DNA from: Chlamydoabsidia padenii
Lineage: Eukaryota; Mucoromycota; Mucoromycetes; Mucorales; Cunninghamellaceae
Reading direction: 5' to 3'
DNA: 64,000 nt
NCBI GenBank assembly: GCA_025330725.1
Contig: JAIWND010000001.1
Location: forward strand, 310,001 to 374,000
The notes under the pieces are model-generated. The model was given only the letters and a program-made list of their open reading frames with translations, ran no database searches and had not been told where the DNA came from. Below are positions 46,514 to 56,206 of the stretch, piece after piece. The translations under genes and the position numbers were made by a program. The stretch's first letter is position 1. Each line of letters opens with the position of its first letter.

Positions 46514-46765
46514 TTATCTTTTACTTCGACTATCTCTTACTTTACAAAGGTATGATGAGAATGCACTGCTATTACTGAAAAGTATAATGTGTTGTTTGCA
46601 GGATATGCATTTGAAACATGACTTGTTTGAATGAGCAATGGACAGCAACAGCTGATAGCCCGATTGATGGAATGAATCGAGATTAATCGGCGTGCAACCT
46701 TGTTTTAAACCCAGCGAAACTACCTCGATTGGAGACTCAAATACACAGATGATACTAAGACCCAT
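46514..46765 (-). CDS. Hypothetical protein, 83 aa
   Basis: Unrecognised ORF with ordinary codon use, starting MGLSIICVFESPIEVV and ending VRDSRSKR. Four cysteines cluster near the middle (CFKCISC). The codons near the end, AAA followed by GTAAGAG, form a good donor site, so it may be the first exon of a longer gene that I could not extend. No function assigned. Confidence 0.33.
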   Translation of the reverse strand: MGLSIICVFESPIEVVSLGLKQGCTPINLDSFHQSGYQLLLSIAHSNKSCFKCISCKQHIILFSNSSAFSSYLCKVRDSRSKR

Positions 46766-48327
46766 TTTATTACAACAGACTAATCTAATACTGTATTAAG
46801 TATATACTATTACAACCCATAGAGCTGATTGATATATGCACTAACTAAACTAAAACCAAACCAAGAGAGAGAGAGAGAGAGAGAGTATACAGTAGATCAC
46901 CGATTCCAAAGACAATAGCCAGGACCAATCATAATTCATACTTTATAAATAGCCAATCAACATGATGGTATGCAGGGCCGCAACATTGGTACTTGTAGGC
47001 GATCGATCTTTGTTAAACCTGCACCCATATAGACTTATGGAATAGACAATAGTTAGATATTGCGAAGGGTGAAAGGATATAGTACGCTATCTGTGTCATT
47101 GGAATAATAACAATGATATGACATATTATACGTTCTTTGTTTTGATTGGTTCTTACCGGAATTCTTTTACCGTTGGTTGTTATTGGGTCTGTTGAATGGA
47201 CAAGTCTATTATTAATGTAAGCAGCCAGTCTACAAAACTTTCGCCTAGTGAAATGTTAGTATCCTTTTTTTTTTTTTTTTTTGTTCCATTCCCACTTTTC
47301 GTCCAAATAACACCAACAGTATAAATAGACAATTTTTTACCTTTTACATTGTTTTGGTTTGATGTTGATATGTTGACAAACAACTTTTATTCCATCTTGT
47401 GTTTTGACAGCGGGAAAAGGGAAAGAAAAGGGAAGGAAAAGAGCGCCAACCGGCGATTGAACATTTTATAGTATTCAAATCCCGCTGCATACAACACGAT
47501 GACTTGATACTGGTTAACATCTTTAGCAAAGTATTTTTCACTCGAAATCAAAGCAATGGCATATCGTAAACCATTTTAGATAAACATTAGTGATTTATAG
47601 TTTTTTTTTCATCTAGTAAAGTGGCCTTTGGAAGTGTGAAGAGTCGCCCCCGTTACTTTTCTTAGGCAAGTTGAATTTTTCGTCGAATAAGCGGAGGATG
47701 AAATATCAGTTAATATTATGTGGGAAGTATGTGGTTTCCTTTTTTCATTTACCGTTGGCCGAAGCCTCGTACCCTTCCCTCATCCAAGAATTGACTGACA
47801 AGTTGTTGTTGTTTGTTAAAGAGGTGGGCATCCCCAAGGAAAGCTGAAAAGAATTTAAAAAGCTCTTTTATAAAAAAAATCAGATGATCATAACCCATGC
47901 ATTGTCAATCTATAACAATCTTATACATGACATTGGCCATCATAGTTCGCATTAATGAGATGAAGCCTATAGGGAGCCACTCGGGCTAAAAATTTACCCT
48001 AATCGACGGCTCATTTTTCTTGGTGGCGGGGTTCGAACGTGATCTCACCTCACCAATTCGATTGACTTGGCAAAGAAAGTAGACGTACAAACTACAGTGA
48101 ATTTTGCTACCTGTCATTTACATAAAAGTTAAAATCAGCTTAAAGAGGATTTCTATCAATTATCAACATGTAAAGATACAGCTTTGCAAGTTGATTAATG
48201 CATGGGCACCTTCAACAAAAAAAAAAGCCGTCCTTTCAAATCCCGACCAAGAAAAAAAAAAGAAAACAGATCCATCTCTCTCTCTCTTTCTCTCTTTCTT
48301 TATTTATACACATTTACTTACAATACC
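46766..48327. other. Long intergenic region
   Basis: GA microsatellite near 46864-46885, an 18-T run near 47264, ATTCAAATCCCGC at 47473-47485, a tRNA-like GGTTCGAAC at 48029-48038, and the TOM22 leader with TTTCAAATCCCGAC. ORFs on 47180-47541 overlap motif and low-complexity DNA. No gene seen. Confidence 0.5.
48234..48247 (+). promoter_or_regulatory. Recurrent promoter motif (TTTCAAATCCCGAC)
   Basis: 94 bp upstream of the TOM22 ATG and followed by a CT-rich leader. Role inferred. Confidence 0.4.
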
Positions 48328-48851
48328 ATGGTGAAACTCGAAGAAGTCCCTATTGATCAATTTGAAGATGATGTTGAAGACGTTATCAGCGACGACGAAT
48401 CCGAATACAGTGACGACGAAGACTTTGACGATGACGAAGATGAATCTTTATTGGATCGAATTGCTGCTCTTAAAGATATCATTCCCTTGAAGACTCGTAA
48501 CCGTATCTCTTCTTCTGTGGACTCTGTGACCTCCTGGGGCAAGACTGGTGCTACCTTTGTTGGAAAAAGTGCTTGGGTTTTGACAACTTCCATGCTCTTG
48601 TTGGTCCTTCCTCTTGCTTTGGAAATCGAAAAAGAACAAGCTTTGGTGGCTTATGAACAAGAAGCTATGCAACAACAAGGTGCTGCTCAACAGGTAAGAA
48701 GAGACGAAAACTGATGGATGGGTTATGGAAATTGAGTTGTAAATCATTGGAATATTGATATTAATCAAACCTTTACTAGTTGATGAACCCCGGTATGTAT
48801 CAACCTGGACAACCAGCTCAACAACCTGGACAACTTCAACAAAAGCAATAG
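48328..48851 (+). CDS. TOM22: Mitochondrial import receptor TOM22
   Basis: Central receptor/organiser of the TOM complex in the outer mitochondrial membrane. Exons 48328..48693 and 48780..48851 give 145 residues. The N-terminal cytosolic domain is strongly acidic (DDVEDVISDDESEYSDDEDF), as needed to bind presequences. The helix DRIAALKDIIPLKTR precedes the single membrane segment (SAWVLTTSMLLLVLPLAL, about 90-107). The C-terminal intermembrane-space part is acidic then Q/P-rich (PGMYQPGQPAQQPGQL). The start ATG is in ACCATGG after a CT-rich leader. AATAAA near 49003. Confidence 0.93.
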
Positions 48852-49577
48852 ATGGATAGGATACACCTGGACACAACACCTCACAATACTACTACTACTA
48901 CTACTACAATAGCCATCATGCCTTTTACACTAGATCTATCATCATTCTCCCTATACACACACACACACCATGTAGTTTGATTAGTTTATATCTTAATGAA
49001 TCAATAAAAATAATAGATGAAGTATGTAGATAATGATGAATTGTGGGGGTGCGACTATTTGGATCATGGGGGGGGAATAGTGGATATGCATCAATAGCCA
49101 AAGAATCAGTATTATTAATGTAGGAATGATCTGTGACAAACTTTATTTCATTTCTAGTGTTTCATCGTCATAACGTCACCTCTAATAACCACATGATATT
49201 GCTATGAGTGAAGTGAACACTCACATACTATCAAGTAGTTACAGGTAGACATCAGGATGATGGAGATCTAGAAAGAAAAAAAAGAGCAGCATGTTTTTAT
49301 TGAATGACTGCATGAACGAAAATGATTCGTTGACGGCGTTTCAAAAAAGGGTCAAGTCTTTCGTCCTCATTAAATACCTTCTTTTCTTTTTTCTTTTTTC
49401 TTTTTCTTTCTTTCTTTCTTCATTGGATTACTTGCAATAAAATAACAAGAAACTTCTTTGATTATACAACAAATAAACAAAACAAGTTACTTTTTTTTTT
49501 TTAACCTACATCTGAAAAACACCACCCACCTTCACCTTCCCCATCTTTTTCTAGTTGTTTAGGGCGTTTTTAGGTAA
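48852..49577. other. Intergenic region
   Basis: TOM22 3' UTR with ACT and CA microsatellites, and a GGCGTTTCAAAAAAGG motif-like copy near 49335 with pyrimidine-rich leader to the antizyme-like gene. No gene seen. Confidence 0.45.
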
Positions 49578-49756
49578 ATGTTGCAAAGGAACACAACAAC
49601 TTGTTTGACTAACCTTTTGTTTTTAATGTTATATATCTACATAGTAAAAGCGCTCGCCTGGAAGAATATAGTAGCACTGGACAATACACTCATCATCTTC
49701 CTCTTCTCCTCTAACAGCATCCTCTCGAAGGCTACCAAGGAAAAGAGTATCAATTT

Positions 49757-49800
<44 letters not shown>

Positions 49801-49826
49801 ATAGCTTTTTAATCATAACACCATGA
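49578..49826 (+). other. Upstream ORF overlapping the antizyme-like start
   Basis: 82-codon ORF starting MLQRNTTTCLTN, with a run of serines encoded by an (AGT)n microsatellite (about 49759-49801), ending ITP-UGA. Its UGA (49824-49826) overlaps the AUG (49823-49825) of the antizyme-like ORF as AUGA. It may contain an intron (GTAAAAGC about 49646 to CTAACAG about 49710), in which case the leader differs. It is either leader RNA or a regulatory uORF. Confidence 0.4.
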
Positions 49827-50591
49827 TCATATCCAATCCTACCAAAAAACCAATATCCATACCTCTTCAAACATTTACTTTGGCTGCTACTGGAACAATA
49901 CAACCTTGTGTGGAATCGATCATTCTCCCTGATACTATCAAGGCTTCCTATCATCATGGTAAACTGACAAAAATGATATATATATATGAACAATGATTAT
50001 GGCTCACTTATATATATATACTTGTAGAAGGCGACTTTGCGGACAAGGTGTTTGGGAAAAACAATCAAATAAATGCAGCAGTGGATCAAATACTATCGAT
50101 TACAACGACAAGACCAGCAGGACACATCTATCAACATCGTACACTTCAATGTCAAGCATGTATTTACAATGATACTGTCTTCCTTACTTGTCCCTTTGTA
50201 GGTACGAATGTAGGTTTGGCCAATTGGGCTCATGGCGATTTCCAATCCTGGTAAGATGATGATGATGATGCGTGATTTTACTTATTCGCTCACTCCTTAT
50301 TCCCTTTGTTATGATACTAGTGTTACACATTTGATTGATATGGCCGAAGAAAAAACAGGTTGTAAAGCAATGGTGATGATCATCGACAAGGAAGACAAAT
50401 TCGAATGTAAGTACTCTACTTGTTTTATACATGTATACATACTTTATTCATCCTTATTCTTCTTCTTCTTCTTCTTCTTCTCATTAGTGAATACCATCAT
50501 CCGGGCTTTGATGTATTTCGGGTTTGAATTGTTAAACTCTACCCTTTACAATCAAGATGCTAAATATATACTCTTTGGTTATGAATTCTAA
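49823..50591 (+). CDS. Ornithine decarboxylase antizyme-like protein
   Basis: Polyamine-feedback protein that binds ornithine decarboxylase and sends it to the proteasome. Exons 49823..49958, 50028..50250, 50321..50406 and 50488..50591 give 182 residues in one continuous frame. The C-terminal half fits the antizyme fold: CIYNDTVFLTCPFVG (strand pair), ANWAHGDFQSCVTHLIDMAE and EKTGCKAMVMIIDK, IIRALMYFGFELL and the terminal YILFGYEF. The N-terminal 45 residues have normal codon use, with ATG in CACCATGA. Unlike other antizymes, no +1 frameshift is needed. Identification rests on the C-terminal pattern, so it could be an antizyme paralogue. Confidence 0.75.
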
Positions 50592-50752
50592 CCCCTTTGA
50601 TACTAGTATCCCCTATTATTTGAAATAAAAATTGAAGATTACTCTTTACTTGATATAATAAACTCACATGCCATGATTAAATAGCTTTACTATACTTGTT
50701 GGGTGCCCTTCCCAGTTGTTGGTGACAAGGGGCGGGGATGGGAATGTTTAAA

Positions 50753-50768
50753 TATTTGAACTCCCGAC
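50753..50768 (+). promoter_or_regulatory. Recurrent promoter motif (TATTTGAACTCCCGAC)
   Basis: About 90 bp upstream of the TSC13 ATG, followed by a CT-rich leader. Variant with a one-base change in the A/T half. Role inferred. Confidence 0.35.
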
Positions 50769-50855
50769 AATAAAGGATGCATTTTTGTTACTTTTTGCTC
50801 TTTCTTTCTCTCTCTTCTCTCTCACACTTTTTTGTGAATCTGGCCTAATTATACA

Positions 50856-51962
50856 ATGAAGATCACCATTGTCTCTAGGAACCCAAAGTCTAAAAACTTT
50901 CCCATTACTTTGGACTTGGCAGGTGAAGCCAGCTCGTTATATTTAAACCATGTCACCGACGCCATTTATCAACAGCTTCCCAAGTACTCACCAGATCGGC
51001 AACGTATTACAACTGAACAAAACAAAGTCTTGGTACCAGATACAACATTGGATAAATATGGTTTAAACGACGGTGCCACTCTTCAATTCAAGGATTTAGG
51101 CAAGTCATTCCTTACTGGTACTTTATCCATAAAAAGGAACTGACCAACTTCGAACATATTCTCCCTTAGGACCTCAAATTGGCTGGCGCACGGTGTTTTT
51201 GATTGAATATGCCGGACCTATGCTAATTCATCCTGTATTCTACTATCTCTCTAAAACAATCTATCGCTCTGACTTTGACCATTCTCCCGTACAACAATGG
51301 ACTTTTACTATGGTGATGATACATTTTTTAAAGCGTGAATTGGAAACATTATTAGTCCATCGCTTCTCTCATGGTACCATGCCTTTCTTCAATGTATTCA
51401 AGAATTCTGCTCATTATTGGTTTTTATCTGGTATCAATTTGGCATTTTGGGTTTATGGTCCTTGGTTTGGTCTAGGTGAACAACTGGCTGCTCGTAGCGA
51501 TGTATGGATCTATGGTTGTATTGCTGTATGGACTGTAAGTAATCATAAATATGGGATTAATGGATGTTACTGATTTATGTTATTTGTTTTAATGGGCTGA
51601 ACTTTCCAACTTGTTAACACATATTACTCTACGCAATCTACGTCCTCCTGGTACTCGTGTGCGGGCTATTCCTTTTGGGTATGGATTCAATTGGGTATCT
51701 TGTCCAAACTACTTGTTTGAAACAATTGCTTGGACTACTATTTGCTTTTTGACTATTAGCTGGAGTGGTAATACAATGGAATGGGTACAAATGGGGGCAT
51801 CACTAATCTAATCCTTTTTATTTATCTCTTTTAGCCCTAATATTCAATGTCGTGGCGACTGGTCAAATGTACTTGTGGGCTATCAAGAAGCACAAGAACT
51901 ATAAGAAGGAATTTAAGACATACCCTCGGGATCGGAAGGCTATGTTTCCTTGCATTGCCTAG
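50856..51962 (+). CDS. TSC13: Very-long-chain enoyl-CoA reductase
   Basis: ER membrane enzyme that performs the last, NADPH-dependent double-bond reduction of the fatty-acid elongation cycle. Exons 50856..51099, 51170..51534, 51596..51767 and 51835..51962 give 302 residues. A ubiquitin-like N-terminal domain (about 1-82) ends LQFKDLGPQIGWRTVFLIEY. The steroid-reductase-like membrane domain has KRELETLLVHRFSHGTMP, FKNSAHYW, LRNLRPPGTRVRAIPFGYG, the SCPNYLFE active-site segment, and the C-terminal KKHKNYKKEFKTYPR. Intron 1 is GC-AG. Intron 2 starts GTAAGT but lacks any AG before the required exon 3 start; exon 3 start at 51596 is set by homology (ELSNLLTHITLRN). Confidence 0.92.
51100..51169 (+). 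other. GC-AG intron in TSC13
   Basis: Begins GCAAGT after TTAG and ends TTAG. GC donors normally have this strong match to the rest of the consensus. Using the nearby GT (GTCATT) would break the frame before PQIGWR. Confidence 0.85.
51535..51595 (+). other. TSC13 intron 2 lacking an AG acceptor
   Basis: Strong donor GTAAGT at 51535 and branch-like TTACTGAT near 51568. No AG exists from 51541 to beyond 51640. The frame requires exon 3 to resume at TGG or GCT (51593 or 51596), so the intron would end AA or GG. Confidence 0.7.
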
Positions 51963-52313
51963 TTGTTATCTTTTTACCCCCTTATTATGTAATATATTTA
52001 ATGTCCGTCCGCCCAGTATGGTGTTTAAAAGGATATCTCCATTAGTTTTATACCGCTAATAAATGTATTTAATAAAGTTGGTTTTTGGTGTTTGTCTTTT
52101 TAAAATAAAACTGATTATGATATATCTAATAATTGGCGGACGTATAATGGGTAGGGTGTACAAGAATATGGGTCACCACACAACCTATCATACTCTTTCT
52201 GGGATATGGGTCTAGGTCAATACAAATAGATGAGCATATAGTGATTACATGCACATGATTTTTTATTATAAAATACAAATAGTAGAGGGGAATGAGGGTG
52301 ATTAATGCTATAA
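51963..52313. other. Convergent 3' intergenic region
   Basis: Between TSC13 and the minus-strand SDR; AATAAA near 52071 and minus-strand sites near 52262. No gene seen. Confidence 0.5.
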
Positions 52314-53454
52314 CTATTCATAATTGTTAAATCTAAAGCCACCGTCCAGGCGGATGACAGATCCGTTCAACATAGCATTGTTGATGATGCTGACACAAAG
52401 ATCGGCAAATTCATGAGGCTTGCCAATACGTTTGGGGAAGAGACAAGGAGGAGATCCAGTAGGGAAGGGGTCCAAAATAGGTGTATCTACAAGTATAAAA
52501 TGATTAGTAATCCAGCATAATATTAACTGTGTGAGAGAGAGGGAGATCGACTATCTTACCAAAGGGTCCAGGGGCAATGCTCATCACCCGCACGCCATGA
52601 GGAGCCAGTTCTTTAGCAAGAGGAAGAGTCATACCAGCAACACCGGATTTAGCAGTTCCATAACCAACCATGGTTCCATCCAAAGCAGAAATAGAAGTGG
52701 TGGTGATGATGACACCACGTTCATCTACATGACAAATAGAGATGATGAGTATCGGGTTTTAAAATATAGTTCAACCTAATTATGCACGTTTTCCCTTTCC
52801 CCTTTTTTTTGGAGATCACTTACTGTCATCGTTAAAGGGATCATTCTTGATGAGCTTTTCGGCAACCTTTTGAGCAACAAGATAACAACCCAACAAGTTT
52901 ACCTTGACGTAGAATTCGAATTGCTTGTATCCAGTCAACATACTATCAGGGCCATATCCAGTGAGAGATTGAGGAGGGAATAGGACACCGTGACAGACAA
53001 TAGTACCAGCGAGACGAATACCTTCAAAATGCTTGAGAGAAGATTCCAATGCATTTTCGACTTGAGTCTAATCATAAATATTGACATGTTAGTCATTCAC
53101 TTTTTACTATCATTTGTATAGAATACTTACTTCGTCAGTACAATCAACGGGGCCAGGGAAGAAGGCATTCTTTTCACCGAGTTCTTCAGAGAGAGTTTTA
53201 CCAAAGGCAGCGTTCAAATCAAAGATCTAATATAAAAAGCTGTTGGTAAAATGTTGGACCTTATGTTGTTAGTATTCAGCTTACCACAGCATAGCCTTTT
53301 TGAGCGACGATGGTTCTTACGACTTCTTTGCCGATACCGCCAGCACTATAAAACGAATGTAAAAAAAAAAAGGTGTGAATGATGTTAATTGTTATACGCT
53401 AATGTGTATTAAATACCCTCCAGTGACAACAAATAGGTTTCCTTCGATCTTCAT
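52314..53454 (-). CDS. Short-chain dehydrogenase/reductase (HSD17B10-like)
   Basis: Classical NAD(P)-dependent SDR, closest in layout to mitochondrial 3-hydroxyacyl-CoA dehydrogenase type 2. Minus exons 53454..53417, 53345..53285, 53226..53131, 53067..52824, 52724..52560 and 52486..52314 give 258 residues. The dinucleotide motif TGGAGGIG lies at about 12-19, and the adenine-specifying Asp at the end of beta2 (VIFDLN) favours NAD. The catalytic set is Ser in [10 protein letters not shown] and YGTAK (Tyr-x3-Lys). PGPF follows, then a C-terminal [12 protein letters not shown] typical of the family. No clear presequence. Substrate not determinable. Confidence 0.9.
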
Positions 53455-53463
53455 GGTGATGTG

Positions 53464-53497
<34 letters not shown>

Positions 53498-53566
53498 GAG
53501 AGAGAGAGAGAGAGAGAAAGAAATCGAGAATCTTAAATGCTAATGGATGATAGTGGCGGCACCGAA

Positions 53567-53581
53567 TTTTCAAATCCCGAC
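53567..53581 (+). promoter_or_regulatory. Recurrent promoter motif (TTTTCAAATCCCGAC)
   Basis: 113 bp upstream of the SDR start (minus strand). A 27-A run and a GA repeat separate it from the ATG. Role inferred. Confidence 0.4.
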
Positions 53582-54226
53582 AAGGATTTTTTGACTTGTG
53601 CCACTCAGTCAGGTATGGTGTTGGCTGGAAGCCTTGGCAGACTCCAAGGGAGATCATGACAGACTTTGCCAAAAAGGATTAAACTTTTGACACATTGGTG
53701 GATGTATCTGAGAATGTCTGTATCACCATCCTACAATACTCCTTTTCTTTTTTTCGTGTAATGGTAATAAATGCTTTTGACAATGATTGATTCAACTTTC
53801 ATCATGCGACAATCGTCGGTCGAAATTTTAGCTTTCTCCCGCGCGCCCTTTGCCAACAAACGAGAGGGTTCAATAGGTTTTCCTGTCGGGGGTTAAATTT
53901 TAATTTGAGGGGAATCACTTTTTTTTTTTTTCATCAACTCCATCTCTTCTTCATTCTCTAATCCCCGCCCCCCACCTTTTTTTTTTTAATCATCTTGTAT
54001 CAAAAGTATAAGATTATCGTATCGTATTGTCTTGTTATCTGCCGGCTGGCTCTTTGGAATTGAATGCCTATCCTCCTCCAGTGAAAACTATCGTACCATC
54101 ATCTCTCAAGTTATGACGACTCGCTAACTGCTAATTGTATTTATATAATGCTATAACTTGGTGGTTAACGATCTGTATGTGAAGGCTATCTTGGTCTTAT
54201 CGAAATGAAACAGGCGTGTGATGAAT

Positions 54227-54543
54227 TCAAGTTGCACTGATACGATGATCAAGTAATCGGCCCACTATTGTCGTGGTAGTCTTTTTGGACAGTTTACCAG
54301 CCAAGGTGCATTTGCTTTTGCCAAGAATAAAATTCAATCGGTGACATAAACGACTAAAGTGCATAGGAAATTGGCTAGTATGATATCTTGCCAGGCGTTT
54401 GGTGGATTGGAAACAAGACAATTACTTGTTGGTAAAAAGGTAAAAGAAAACTCACTGGAATGGAAAAGGGGAGTGAATGGACTAACAGGTTTTAACAGGC
54501 ATAGCATTGTTTTACTTGGATTGCAGTCCCAGCGATTCGACAT
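54227..54543 (-). CDS. Possible small minus-strand gene
   Basis: Overlapping minus ORFs (54543..54334 and 54421..54227) have ordinary codon use. The second includes FSRLCHRLNFILGKSKC and ends GRLLDHRISAT; the first begins MSNRWDCNPSK. They might be joined by splicing (GTAATTG near 54437 to GCAAG near 54392), but the frames disagree at the best sites. A plus-strand ORF covers the same bases. Kept as a candidate only. Confidence 0.2.
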
Positions 54544-55532
54544 TTATCACCGGAAACAAGTAGGATATAGCTGACGAATGTGTAGTAATTACAAATCCTA
54601 CCTATAGTATATGTAGTGGGGGTATTTGATAGTAGTAATTGTAATTATAGTTTAAATTAGATAATGACCTTTTATTTAATAAACTTTTTGTTTGATACCT
54701 ATTCATGTATCATCCTTTTTATCTATCTATTAAGACTTGGATTCTTGATTGATCATGCAATGAATGCAATGTGAACATTTGAAATCCCGACTTATCAAAA
54801 AACTTCCATTACCGTTGGAATCAGGAACAAAGAAATCTATACCAAGAAGTGTTTTTCACTCTTTCATTAGTAGATCTTTGAATCGAACAATCAATAGAAA
54901 CTCACTTTAGATGCACAATTGATATGCTTCATCCTCGTAAGGGTATGATAAACACTCCTCTGTTTTCACTTTTACAAGTACGAGTCAGTGGCATAAAACG
55001 ATCGAATTATCTGCTACTGATTTCTGTTGAAATTCAAAGACCGACAGAAAGGTCTTGTTGGAGAGGACAGAATATATAAATGTTGGGAAAGTCGCATTAC
55101 TGTGGACCAGAGTGGAAAGGTACTTCGCTTGAAATGATCTATCCACACGTGTTTCCACCAGTCTAAACCTTGTGTTACACCATTTTTATCTTCTCCCAGA
55201 AAATTTAATATAACTGATTAGTATGAAAATCAGCTTTCATTGTCTTTTTCCAATGTGATGAGTACCTGAGATATATACTCCATTAATGAGAATACAAATC
55301 AAAGGAGCCTTTATTGGTTTAATCTACAAAAAGAAAGTAAAGCACCTAGTGCATAATGACAATATGGATGATCTACTTGACTTCCCCCAGATTTTTTGAA
55401 AGCGGGGTGTGAAATAAAATGAAATGAAAAAGAGACAGCGATCCCACTATTTCTGGTTCTCTTTCTCTTCCTTCCACATTTTATTTATTCTTAATCCATC
55501 CACTTCACTCCTTATAAACATTCTTTTTATCT

Positions 55533-56173
55533 ATGACTGCTCAGGTGCTCAATTCACCTTCTACCTCCATTAACAATCTTGCTCAAAATGATCATCTCTG
55601 GAAGATCATTGAGAAGCAAAGATCCATTATTGAAAAACTGCAACAAACTTTGGCCAACGTTACAAAAGAACGCGACGACTTACTCCAACAAGTGAATAAA
55701 CCAAGACTTGAACAACAGAATCCCTCTGGTGGTGATTCATCTCAACTGTCATCAACCTTGCCACGGCGTTACCTCCAAAATGACCTTGACAAAAGTCCGC
55801 TGGCCGGTCGATCCTTCACTTCGTCTTCCTCCACCAACTTGTCTCCTTCTTCTTCTTCTAAACAAACTCCACGACAAATGACATCATCGCCTTTTGATCT
55901 CATGTTTTCTTCAAATCAAACTGGAAAATCCTCAACTACCAATAACAACATTGATATGAATTCTGGAAAACTAAACTCTCGGGTGCCACCAAATCAAACC
56001 TTCAGTTCTGCGTGCTACAATGACAAAGGTAATATTCCATTTGCAAATGAATTTGTGTATTAACAATTTCTATTCTTGATAGACTCACCATCGTCAGAAC
56101 ACTACACCAAGATTCCTCATCATCAACAGTCTGCACCCTTGGCTCAGTCGACCGATCTTCACACTATATCAAC

Positions 56174-56206
<33 letters not shown>

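Larger units (their letters stand above)
53455..55532. other. Intergenic region with unresolved small ORFs
   Basis: Motif copies at 53567-53581, about 53885-53900 (GTCGGGGGTTAAA) and 54778-54791 (TTTGAAATCCCGAC). A T-rich leader near 53920-53990 suggests a transcript starting near 54000, but I could not assemble a convincing reading frame. AATAAA near 54680. Confidence 0.4.

Noticed and set aside
47259..47268. GTATCCTTTT, a U12-type 5' splice consensus
   Set aside because: No coding exon ends here and no TCCTTAAC-type branch site follows; it leads into an 18-T run.
48025..48048. tRNA-like GGGGTTCGAACG sequence
   Set aside because: The T-loop-like core is present, but neither strand can form the T stem or a matching acceptor stem, and no A box is spaced correctly. 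Not called as a tRNA gene.
49927..49933. CCC-UGA-U as the antizyme +1 frameshift site
   Set aside because: The frame that would contain ORF1 has a TAA at 49816-49818, no AUG after it, and no splice acceptor that could bring in an upstream exon.
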